In this document: positions 57,101 through 63,352 of the stretch, one piece after another
Layout: each line of letters opens with the position of its first letter
Position numbering within the stretch: the first letter of the stretch is position 1
IMG/VR virus record: IMGVR_UViG_3300037805_000644
Coordinates: 62,001-126,000 of that record
Direction: 5' to 3' (one strand)
Length of the DNA stretch: 64,000 nt
Source: a virus
The notes under the pieces: generated by a model
What the model was told of the DNA's origin: nothing
Databases searched by the model: none
Seen by the model: only the letters and a program-made list of their open reading frames with translations
Translations under genes and position numbers: made by a program

Positions 57101-57327
57101 CCCCGGAGATTCTTGGACGACACCCCCATCTTGAGGGCATCCCTGATAGTCTCCCCGAAAGCGGAGCCTGCCTTTTTCTGTACACCCTTCCACTTCGACA
57201 GGAAATCGTTCGCGTCGAACTCAATCGAGGCGTCCTTGGTGAGCTTCTGGATCTGCTTTACGGCCTGGGGCAAGCCAGCAAGCTCAAGGTCCGCAAGTAC
57301 GCGAATGACTGTGTCGTTAGTGGACAT
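54148..57327 (-). CDS. Tape measure protein (1059 aa)
   Basis: The ATG at 57327 overlaps the preceding TAA (TAATG), and GGAGG lies 9 nt upstream. The protein is predominantly helical and charged, with a Gly-rich stretch at about 155-200 and one strongly hydrophobic segment at about 203-228 (LGPVILAVGALMGAIGVLVS). This is the normal tape-measure arrangement. Position between chaperone-like genes and hub genes confirms it. It sets tail length and is ejected first during infection. At about 0.15 nm per residue a tail near 160 nm would be expected (inference). The C-terminal third has Lys/Glu-rich helices and ends in a Pro/Lys segment. No embedded peptidase motif is visible. Confidence 0.9.
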   Translation of the reverse strand: MSTNDTVIRVLADLELAGLPQAVKQIQKLTKDASIEFDANDFLSKWKGVQKKAGSAFGETIRDALKMGVSSKNLRGLTNAYADLSKKIEEAQKDGATAASKIHLQGLEKRFKQENHQVGKINKRRMAALKEAGRWQGKNQAEIAEGFAKSLKSAFGSLKGGDLAGVLGGIGKGAQAAGGAALKGGQKGGGMGEALAGIGKLMSALGPVILAVGALMGAIGVLVSAVIMADGKFKELNRTLMESGVAGADLVGRYGDAHKIMEKVQRTFTNGQGAFAFNRIWGTTAKDHLQILGAYAQAGQTLKEMTAGARNAQMEMKQLRDHTQAALAYSKLLGVSAQELAGNMASWMEDLGENINGVQQGLSAVTMAARDSGFGVKRFFSMVLQATSGMSMYNVRLEEAGSLLIRLGKILGAKVGGDFLQQLTKGFSGEGMQERYKRTMHTKGMKGIFRRSATNIGDDFLRKLGGVKDPGKRAQILSAMGLSEKQVQGMGGKGLAGHLGGMGAGQRESMLANARLSGEDDLVRSLANLTDVSQGAAGGKGMQAMRMGSLDMGGKFAAQLAAAQTIFGKELHMLSLKETMAYESVTGVTGERREERARLSEAMSGDFNMLQRLASKGVSDKEQRNLAEQLGVTIKDGQIVSARITEDGYLDFGKEIKDFGDYLQTQGDTFRKAAKDGVPADIQLATQIATNTTDMNKILEQGVEYWLVQINSAVQDIRGMLGGLSGDEKIAKGQAVGQYAKEIRSLQRQERRKTREVSALGAEVSSSTGMDREKAQRRLAKAESELFGIQKLKAHKTLILEEMRRDNTSGWTDRTSADFERANAARVSSKALGSRLVGEGAISSEAESQIRSRAYREHDKKKSTLDWASPEIQETIMRPFRVEAEKKYHEALEAYQKKDLGDQEKLHGTGGKAPKASAAEIQKVLERMSTLDLGRKFKSVLGGADVDVSMEEAKGLASEYRQTGVMPEAIRSKYGLRSGKSSVIERLGGAMPVLGYTASTAATGQRVTAPEQTGAWPRTTKPDKAASGKVEVHMHNYNDTRGWMNNLERFRQVFAGLGG

Positions 57328-58691
57328 TAACGATTACCTCCGAACACGTCTGGATTCACAAGCCCGTCTACGCTGGCCTTTTCGGCCAGACGTTGCTGGT
57401 TCTGGTGGTAGGCCCGGACCTCAGGGTTCGGGTGGTTCAAATGGGGGTGCGGAGGTGCAGCGGGGGCAGTCTGAGGGGCTTCCTCTGCACTCATCTGAAC
57501 CTGCCGGGTCTCCAAGGTGTCCTGGAGGCTCTGGTGTCTGGTCACGGCGTTGGGGTCGGCGTCCAGGACGCGACCCTCCCGGTCCTTCTTGAGCTGGCCC
57601 CGACGCTGTTCCTTGACGAGGAAATTGGTGACATACCGCTCGGTCTTCCCACGGGAGTCGTCGTAAACACGGCGACCTCGCCCGGACCCTGCCTTACGGT
57701 CAGCCAGGATTTGAGCAAGCTGGTCCGGGTGGTAAGCCACCATCTGCATCGGCTCCATGTCGGCATCCTCCCGGCGGGTCAGCTCTTCCTGTAGGGCAAC
57801 ACGGCGTTGCTCGCGCTCCAGGCCCTCAGCCTCACGGCGAGCCGTGATCTGATTCTTGTAGTTCTCGACGATCATATCGTGCTGGTCCTGGTCACCCTCA
57901 ACCCACCGACGCATCTCGTCAGAAAGCTGATCCGCCGTCTTGGGCTGGTGGATGACTGCACCCTCAAGATCACGGTTCCGATCCTTCCGGTAGCCTTCCT
58001 CGTCTACCAACCCCGCCCGATAGTAGTAGTACCGATCCATGACCGACTGCCGGCGAGCATCCTCTTCCCGAGATCGCTGCTTGTCCTTGGTGTCCATTTT
58101 CTGGACACCCTTAGGTGCATGGGTTGAGGCAACCAGCTTGAACCCGTCCCACTGCCGCTCGGAAGCAAACCTTTCATCCTCAACTTGATTGAAGGCTGTC
58201 CAGATTTGTTGGACGAAATTCGAGCCCAAGGACTCGGATCCGGGCACCCCCAGATGTGCACCAAATTTGGTCTTGCCCATCATCCGCCAACGGGACCGGG
58301 AGCTTTCCTCGTACAGGTAAGATTCCACGCCCTCCCCTGCCTTCTCGGCCCGGGAGAACAAACCGATGACGGTACTGTACAGGATGCGGCGGACTTGCCG
58401 GGGGAGCCGCCGGACCATGTCATACAGGCGGGGGGTGTAATTGCGCTCTTCGAGGAGGTTGTACCCGTCTACCATCCAGATGGAACTGGCGATGGCCCAG
58501 TGCTGCCAGTCTCCCTCAGGGAGACCGGATGCCCGCGACTTGAGGAGGAACAGGTCACCTGGGGACAGCGTCCGCAACGCAATCCGAGTCCCCCCCACTG
58601 ACATCGTGGCGGAGATGAACCCCGGATTGAGGAGAGCCCCTACATCGTCGTAGTTGACTTTCCGCTGAGTTGCGGTCGTGTGCTGGAGCAC
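57327..58691 (-). CDS. Probable tail assembly chaperone, second of a pair (454 aa)
   Basis: The frame opens at GTG 58691, the first possible start after an upstream in-frame stop; GAGG is about 10 nt away. Residues 25-45 (ISATMSVGGTRIALRTLSPG) form a beta-hairpin followed by an acidic helix. The first 170 residues are compact and helical, and the remainder is long, charged and probably coiled (EREQRRVALQEELTRREDAD) with a Pro-rich tail. The hairpin pattern GTRIALRTLSPGD parallels GTSFTLRVLLPEE in the preceding 409-residue protein. Position just before the tape measure fits a chaperone that coats it. There is no overlap or slippery frame with the preceding gene; they are separate cistrons 12 nt apart. 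Confidence 0.62.
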   Translation of the reverse strand: MLQHTTATQRKVNYDDVGALLNPGFISATMSVGGTRIALRTLSPGDLFLLKSRASGLPEGDWQHWAIASSIWMVDGYNLLEERNYTPRLYDMVRRLPRQVRRILYSTVIGLFSRAEKAGEGVESYLYEESSRSRWRMMGKTKFGAHLGVPGSESLGSNFVQQIWTAFNQVEDERFASERQWDGFKLVASTHAPKGVQKMDTKDKQRSREEDARRQSVMDRYYYYRAGLVDEEGYRKDRNRDLEGAVIHQPKTADQLSDEMRRWVEGDQDQHDMIVENYKNQITARREAEGLEREQRRVALQEELTRREDADMEPMQMVAYHPDQLAQILADRKAGSGRGRRVYDDSRGKTERYVTNFLVKEQRRGQLKKDREGRVLDADPNAVTRHQSLQDTLETRQVQMSAEEAPQTAPAAPPHPHLNHPNPEVRAYHQNQQRLAEKASVDGLVNPDVFGGNR

Positions 58692-58703
58692 TTCACATCA
58701 CCC

Positions 58704-59933
58704 TCAGCGATTGTCGCCGCTGAACCGAGGGTTGCGGGAGCCGCCCTGCTTGGGGTTGAGGGCGGCCTGACCTGGGACATGGCGCCGTCCGGGGTTCTGC
58801 TCGATGACCTGGGGAGTCTTCGGACGGAACACCGGGGCATCCCCGATGGTGCCCACCTGGGTGTGCTGGGCCTCAGCAAGGGCCTCTGTCAGTTGCTCTT
58901 GCGGGCGCACTTCATGGTCCACCCGTCGAGCGGCATGATGCGGTGCGGGGCGGCGGCCCATGCCTGCTTGGCGAGCCGCAGATAGGGCGGAGCCGTCCGG
59001 GTTGAGCGGGTCCACGTTGTGCATGGGCAGCCCGGATTGGGCTCGCCGCTGAGCCAGGCGGGCATTTTCAGCAGCTACTGCTGAGGCGAGCCCATCCGTA
59101 TCACCCGGGTCCACAAACGAGTTCTGCACCTGAGGGAGGAGGTCTACAGGCTCATCACCCTCCTGGGGGGGTCGAGCCTGTCGCTGTGGGGGGGGTGGCG
59201 CTGCCTGCTGGGGCACTGCCGAACGGCGAGGCTGAGGCTCCTCGGGGGTGTACGGGATGAACTCTTCCACCGTCTCTTGTGCCGGTGCTGCCTCAGCAGG
59301 GGTTTCCATCCTCTCAAGGTTGCCTTTCCGCTCCTCGTCGCTGGAGAGGTTGAAGTCTGCCATGCGCTCGACGCGCTCGGCGAAAGGAGCTTTCTCAGGG
59401 CCTGCCTTTTGCTGGCGCTGCGCCTCACGCAGCTCCGACAGCCGGCCCTCCAACCGATTGATCTCGGCGTCGAGATCCACCGGCTCGAACACGATGGCTG
59501 CCTCAGCATCTTTCTCAACCTTGGCCAGGAGTTCCGCATACTTACGGAACACGCCCGTCAGGAGATGTCGGCCCCATTCGCGAATGAGGCCCGTGAGGGC
59601 ATCTGGCTTGGGGATCTTGACGGGCTGCCCATTGGGCAAAGTTTCGCCTGTCTCGATGAACTTCTCATGCCGGAGATCCAGCTCATTGAGCTGGATGATG
59701 GCGTGGGAAAGCAGAGAGGTCTGGAAACGGTCCATGAAAGACATGGCCGTATGCTGCTCTTCCTCGTCTCCCGTGCTCAAGGCTGTGGCCGCATACTTCT
59801 GAACCTCCACCTCCTCCTCAGGGAGGAGGACCCGAAGGGTGAAGGAGGTGCCGTGGATGGTGAAAGAGTGCTCACCTTTACCCACCTCTTCGACGGCGGA
59901 GAGAGCCTTTTCCAGTGCAGCGAGATTGATCAT
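58704..59933 (-). CDS. Probable tail assembly chaperone, first of a pair (409 aa)
   Basis: The ATG at 59933 has GAGG 6-7 nt upstream. Residues 20-40 (EHSFTIHGTSFTLRVLLPEE) are a beta-hairpin followed by helices up to about residue 165, the layout of tail assembly chaperones of the gpG/gp24 type. From 150 to 205 a charged helix (DAEINRLEGRLSELREAQRQ) follows. The C-terminal 190 residues are disordered-looking, with Pro/Gln/Glu/Arg-rich tracts (PQQAAPPPPQRQARPPQEG). Chaperones of this class bind the tape measure during tail assembly and are absent from the mature virion. The assignment rests on fold pattern and position between tube and tape measure. Confidence 0.65.
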   Translation of the reverse strand: MINLAALEKALSAVEEVGKGEHSFTIHGTSFTLRVLLPEEEVEVQKYAATALSTGDEEEQHTAMSFMDRFQTSLLSHAIIQLNELDLRHEKFIETGETLPNGQPVKIPKPDALTGLIREWGRHLLTGVFRKYAELLAKVEKDAEAAIVFEPVDLDAEINRLEGRLSELREAQRQQKAGPEKAPFAERVERMADFNLSSDEERKGNLERMETPAEAAPAQETVEEFIPYTPEEPQPRRSAVPQQAAPPPPQRQARPPQEGDEPVDLLPQVQNSFVDPGDTDGLASAVAAENARLAQRRAQSGLPMHNVDPLNPDGSALSAARQAGMGRRPAPHHAARRVDHEVRPQEQLTEALAEAQHTQVGTIGDAPVFRPKTPQVIEQNPGRRHVPGQAALNPKQGGSRNPRFSGDNR

Positions 59934-59991
59934 GCGGTTCCTCGGTGAAGATTATGTCCTCACCTTACCCGGAAAGGTTCGGGAGGTGCCG

Positions 59992-60309
59992 CTAGGTGTG
60001 GTTGCTGAGGCGGGCTTGCTTCCAGATCTCACGCATCTGCTTGATGCTTGCACGGGGTCGCATAAGGCGGACACGCTTAACGGGCTCTGCCACCAGGGAC
60101 ATGGAGACCTTGAAGAGGTCAACCACCTGACGGGATTCCCGAGTCAATGCCTCAAACTCCCGGGGGTGTGGCATCTGCCGGAGCAGATTCGCATAAGCCT
60201 CCTCGAAAGCTAGGATGGCACTCAAGAGATGCCTGTGGCCCGCTACATCTTCTTGACGCAAGGGGCCTTCGGTCATCTTTTTCAGGTATGCCTTGGCGCG
60301 TTCCCGCAC
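59992..60309 (-). CDS. Small helical hypothetical protein (105 aa)
   Basis: The frame starts at GTG 60309, 4 nt after the tail tube stop, with no obvious ribosome site. An internal ATG at 60276 (MTEGPLRQED) is an alternative. The protein is helical and basic (VAEPVKRVRLMRPRASIKQM near the C terminus), with a Leu-rich central helix (HLLSAILAFEEAYANLLRQM). No family is recognised. Location between tail tube and chaperone-like genes suggests a small assembly factor, as inference only. Confidence 0.7.
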   Translation of the reverse strand: MRERAKAYLKKMTEGPLRQEDVAGHRHLLSAILAFEEAYANLLRQMPHPREFEALTRESRQVVDLFKVSMSLVAEPVKRVRLMRPRASIKQMREIWKQARLSNHT

Positions 60310-60313
60310 TGGA

Positions 60314-61144
60314 TTACACGTTCAAGCTGACGGCACCACCGCCACCAACACCGTTACCGACCGAAGCCGAGGCGGCGAAGGGGTTGCCAGCCTCGATGGC
60401 GTTCTCCGAGAACCGGATGGACCCGAGCTGGCCGATGGTCGGGTCGTTACCCGTGGCCAGGAACTCGCCGTACACGCTCGCGAAATCGTGGACATCGGAG
60501 ATCATCACGTCCCCGCTCTCCATGATCATGCCGCTGTCCTTGGCGAAAGTCGTGGACCAACTCGTGAACCAGCAGGCTTCATAGATGGTGATCACTGCAC
60601 TGTGGCCTCGGTTGGTCGGGAACCCGGAGTTGTCCGGGGTGACCTCGGGGAAACCAACCTTGCTCACGCCACCATCAAACTGGCCGGGGGTCCCGCCGAT
60701 ACCGACGTTGGCAGCCTGGAGATCCGCATCCACGAGGGTGCTGAATACGAGCTGCTGCTCAATATCGAAGGGCCAACGGTGGTGCTTGAGCGAACGCACA
60801 GGGCCGTCCACGCCTGAGGCGTAACCGGTGGCCTGCCACAGGTTGCACAGGTACAGGAGGGCACGCTCGAAACTGGCGGTCATCGGCTCAGTCACACCGG
60901 GAACCAGCTCAGCGACCTGGTCGCCAAAGCCAACGCCACGCACAGGCTCGACCGTCCGGGATTCATTCGGGTTGAAGCTGGAGACCACGCCCATCTGGTG
61001 CAGGGCGGTCGAATCTCCGTAGGCCGGGGTCAGAAGGCGCACCTTCTGAGACACAGCCGTCCTCGTGTTCGGCGAGGTGCCGAAATCGTAGACGTAGCTG
61101 GTCCCCTGGAGCCCATTCTGGGGGTTGTTGTCGAGGTTCGGCAT
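60314..61144 (-). CDS. Tail tube protein, gp19-like (276 aa)
   Basis: The ATG at 61144 has GGAGGA 6-7 nt upstream. Residues 67-115 (VRGVGFGDQVAELVPGVTEP, then MTASFERALLYLCNL) and residues 185-220 (SAVITIYEACWFTSWSTTFA, then MIMESGDVMISDVHDF) follow the gp19/tube pattern. In that pattern a 'G.tep...s.er..ly' element leads into a helix, and an 'i..yeaw..s.s......s...i.e' strand pair follows. The protein polymerises in hexameric rings to form the inner tail tube. It is longer than T4 gp19 (163 aa), with extra N-terminal and Gly-rich C-terminal segments (SASVGNGVGGGGAVSLNV). It is the first gene of the leftward tail module in this window; the sheath normally paired with it is not present nearby. 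Confidence 0.82.
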   Translation of the reverse strand: MPNLDNNPQNGLQGTSYVYDFGTSPNTRTAVSQKVRLLTPAYGDSTALHQMGVVSSFNPNESRTVEPVRGVGFGDQVAELVPGVTEPMTASFERALLYLCNLWQATGYASGVDGPVRSLKHHRWPFDIEQQLVFSTLVDADLQAANVGIGGTPGQFDGGVSKVGFPEVTPDNSGFPTNRGHSAVITIYEACWFTSWSTTFAKDSGMIMESGDVMISDVHDFASVYGEFLATGNDPTIGQLGSIRFSENAIEAGNPFAASASVGNGVGGGGAVSLNV

Positions 61145-61266
61145 CTCAGTCCTCCACGAGGGGTAGTATGAGCACGGCGGCTCTGCTTAGTATTGGGGGG
61201 CTATAGGATCCGAACCGAGAAACGTCTACCTGACTTGAATGAGTGTTCCCCCAGGGTGAATTTCCG
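61145..61266. promoter_or_regulatory. Divergent intergenic region between tail tube and tandem-HTH genes
   Basis: These 122 nt separate the leftward tail operon from the rightward regulatory-type genes and so should hold promoters for both. On the minus strand, the AT-richer steps CCTATAGCC and AATACTAAG lie 30-65 nt upstream of the tube ATG and are candidate -10 elements. On the plus strand, AGGGTGA precedes the ATG at 61267. No clear -35/-10 pair can be fixed by eye. The adjacent tandem-HTH protein could act here. Confidence 0.4.
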
Positions 61267-61701
61267 ATGCAGCCCCTCAAAACGGGACAGCCTCCAGGAG
61301 AGGCCCACCCCAGTGCAAAGCTGACTGAGGCCGAGGTCCGGGCCATCCGCCGCCGCACAGCCGCAGGGGAACGCCAAAAAGACCTAGCTGCTGAGTTCCA
61401 CGTCAGCCCCTCCTCCATCTCCAAAATCGCCAACGGGAAATCTTGGGCCCATCTTGGCCCCACCCCCGGGCCGCTGAAAGCCCGAGGCAGTGACCGCCCC
61501 GCATCCAAGCTCACTGAGGGCGACATTGCACCTATCTGCCAGGCCATCAGGAGAGGGTTGGGGGTTCGGGCCGTAGCCCGGCACTATGGGGTGAGCCCCG
61601 CCACGATCTCCAAGATCTGGTCGGGCCTGACCTGGACACATGTACCCCGACCAGGATCCCCGTCTGAAAGCCCGCCCCGGAAACGGGTGTGGGAACGCTG
61701 A
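61267..61701 (+). CDS. Tandem helix-turn-helix protein (144 aa)
   Basis: The ATG at 61267 with AGGGTGA upstream is preferred; an in-frame GTG at 61243 would add eight residues without a better site. The protein is an internal duplication. Residues 16-63 (SAKLTEAEVRAIRRRTAAGE to ISKIANGKSWAHL) and residues 79-126 (ASKLTEGDIAPICQAIRRGL to ISKIWSGLTWTHV) have the same order: KLTE, helix, 'DLAaefhVSpssISKI' HTH, then a G-x-x-W-x-H turn. Single copies of this unit are common in phages, alone or attached to HNH endonucleases; no HNH residues occur here. It is likely a DNA-binding regulator recognising a repeated or long site, possibly in the adjacent divergent promoter region. Confidence 0.85.
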   Translation: MQPLKTGQPPGEAHPSAKLTEAEVRAIRRRTAAGERQKDLAAEFHVSPSSISKIANGKSWAHLGPTPGPLKARGSDRPASKLTEGDIAPICQAIRRGLGVRAVARHYGVSPATISKIWSGLTWTHVPRPGSPSESPPRKRVWER

Positions 61702-61827
61702 AAAGCAGGGAGGCCCCGAAATAAGGGGGGTTCCTTAGCTTCTCTTGAGGGTATCCTGCCGGAAAGGTTCCTGGCTCGACTTCCTGTCCCTGCCTCTGAA
61801 CCTTCACAACTAGGCAAGGGTCCGGTC

Positions 61828-62733
61828 ATGCCCGAGAGAAAAGATAACAGCCGAGTCAGCTCAAATGAGTTCGTCATCCTCCACCACATCAACCAAATGG
61901 CAGGCGGGACGGCTCGCCCCATCGTGGTTGAAGATCTTCGGGTGGCCTGTGACGTGGGTCCTTACTTTGACGCCAACCTCACCACACTGCATGAGACTCG
62001 GGGGGTCATCCACCTGGTGAACGTGGAGGGCGGGACCACCTGGGTCAACCTGTCCGACCAGGGTCGAGAGATTCTTGGGAATTATGGTCCGGGTTGGGAT
62101 CCCACAGCGCACTTTTACCAGGGCCACATCGGAACCGCTGTAGTGATCTGCGATGTCCTCCGGGAATTGGGCCGTGAGACCGACCTGGAAGAACTCGTCA
62201 GGCTGACGGGCTGGAAAACGGTCGGCAGCAAGATCAGAGACTGGGAGCTGGATCACGCAGGCGTTGTCCTCATCGGGAAAAAGAACACCGGACGCTGCCT
62301 CACCTACCAGCTTATCGGGAACCCCACCCCCCAGGAAGCTTACGCCCGGATCGACGCCCAGCGGGAGATTCGGAAGGCTCGGAAGGCGGCGAAGAGGGCG
62401 GCAGCAGAGGCTTTGGTGATCGAGGCCGACACCCCGATCACCAAAGCCTCCGCCCTATGGGCCGCCCAGCTCTGGAAAACGAAACCAGCGGGCACCGAGA
62501 CGAAAGGGGAGGAGGATCTGGATCTCCTGGTGAACTCCCTCCCGGATAGCCCGGAAACTCTGCACACCTCTCAGGGGTACAGCATTCAGGTTCTCCTGAC
62601 CCGAGCCGTCCGTGTGGAGGGGGTTCATTTCACCACTCCGGCCGGCACACCCCTTTTGGCAGATAACCTGTCGGAGAAAGAGGCCCGCTCCCTACTTGAT
62701 GTTTTTCGGGAAACCCTGAAAAACATCAAGTAG
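61828..62733 (+). CDS. Putative winged-helix-type DNA-binding protein (301 aa)
   Basis: The ATG at 61828 has AAGGG about 7 nt upstream. Residues 12-85 (NEFVILHHINQMAGGTARPI, then VVEDLRVACDV, LTTLHETRGVIHLV, TTWVNLSDQGREIL) look like a winged-helix domain with a wing and terminal helix. Residues 95-165 (GTAVVICDVLRELGRETDLE to YQLIG) may be a second, similar unit. A basic helix (AREIRKARKAAKRAAAEALV type, about 173-195) follows, then an acidic segment and a short beta region. No catalytic motif is visible. A regulatory or DNA-binding role is inferred from fold pattern and from its place downstream of the tandem-HTH gene. Confidence 0.72.
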   Translation: MPERKDNSRVSSNEFVILHHINQMAGGTARPIVVEDLRVACDVGPYFDANLTTLHETRGVIHLVNVEGGTTWVNLSDQGREILGNYGPGWDPTAHFYQGHIGTAVVICDVLRELGRETDLEELVRLTGWKTVGSKIRDWELDHAGVVLIGKKNTGRCLTYQLIGNPTPQEAYARIDAQREIRKARKAAKRAAAEALVIEADTPITKASALWAAQLWKTKPAGTETKGEEDLDLLVNSLPDSPETLHTSQGYSIQVLLTRAVRVEGVHFTTPAGTPLLADNLSEKEARSLLDVFRETLKNIK

Positions 62734-62751
62734 GGGGGCCCACCCCCCCTA
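62731..62751 (+). terminator. G/C hairpin overlapping the stop of the 301-residue gene
   Basis: TAGGGGGG and CCCCCCTA form an 8-bp stem with a 5-nt loop, starting in the TAG stop codon. No T-run follows, so it is either a weak or factor-dependent terminator or an mRNA-stabilising hairpin. Confidence 0.4.
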
Positions 62752-62804
62752 TCGTAGAGTAATCCCCAAACCCGGGCTCCGGCCCACCCCAAAGGAGCAA
62801 CGCC

Positions 62805-63008
62805 ATGAGCGTGCAAAGCGAAGTTCAGGACCTCATCACTATCCTCACCAACTCCCTGGAGGACGCAGGCAAGGTGGACCTGGGGGTCAAGGCCGCCTCC
62901 CCCCGCCTCCGCAAGGAGCTGGCCTATGTCCGCGACACCTGCCAGGAACTGCGGAAAGCGTCCAGTGACGCCACCCGGAGCGTGAAGAAAGAAACTGTCG
63001 CGGACTGA
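62805..63008 (+). CDS. Small helical hypothetical protein (67 aa)
   Basis: The ATG at 62805 has AAAGGAG about 8 nt upstream. The product is two likely amphipathic helices (SEVQDLITILTNSLEDAGKV and RLRKELAYVRDTCQELRKAS) with a Lys-rich C terminus. No family is recognised. A very strong intrinsic terminator begins 13 nt after the stop, so this is the last gene of its transcript. Confidence 0.8.
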   Translation: MSVQSEVQDLITILTNSLEDAGKVDLGVKAASPRLRKELAYVRDTCQELRKASSDATRSVKKETVAD

Positions 63009-63021
63009 GAACCCCAAGCCG

Positions 63022-63069
63022 AAAAAACAAAGCCCCCGTCTGGTCCTCCAGGCGGGGGCTTTGTTTTTT
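63022..63069 (+). terminator. Strong intrinsic terminator
   Basis: A 22-bp stem (63022-63043 with 63048-63069) has only one G-U wobble and a 4-nt loop (TCCT). The GC-rich core is GCCCCCG/CGGGGGC, flanked by an A6 tract on the left and a T6 tract on the right. The A and T tracts make it usable in both directions, although only a plus-strand gene ends here. Confidence 0.95.
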
Positions 63070-63095
63070 CTGACCCTACACCAGAGGAGACAACA

Positions 63096-63308
63096 ATGGA
63101 CCAGCAAACCCGAGACCTGCTGAACGCAGCAATCAACGGAGCCCGAATGGCGGCTCGACGCGCCCGTCAGCCATTCGAGGGGCAGCGCAATGATCAGGCC
63201 CGTATCGCAAACGCTGCGGCCACCCAAATTGAGATGGCAGGGCTGGCCCTAGCCGGCCTGCGAGAGCAAGCCGATGCGGGGCCCGACCTTTTTGAGAATA
63301 GGGGGTAA
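63096..63308 (+). CDS. Small helical Ala/Arg-rich hypothetical protein (70 aa)
   Basis: The ATG at 63096 has GAGGAGA about 7 nt upstream, directly after the terminator. The sequence is helix-prone (DLLNAAINGARMAARRARQP, then ARIANAAATQIEMAGLALAG) and ends in an acidic tail. No family is recognised. It may be read from a promoter within the 60 nt around the terminator or by read-through; no promoter could be fixed by eye. Confidence 0.75.
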   Translation: MDQQTRDLLNAAINGARMAARRARQPFEGQRNDQARIANAAATQIEMAGLALAGLREQADAGPDLFENRG

Positions 63309-63352
63309 CAATCCGGCTTTCGGTAGTAGGTGAGGTGAACGAAGGAGGCCAC

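Noticed and set aside
61146-61547. Minus-strand frame of 133 codons overlapping the tandem-HTH gene
   Set aside because: It reads through the divergent promoter region and is antisense to a gene with two clear HTH repeats; it has no domain.
62625-63227. Minus-strand frame of 200 codons across the terminator and two small plus-strand genes
   Set aside because: It crosses a 22-bp terminator stem, and the opposing plus-strand genes each have good ribosome sites.
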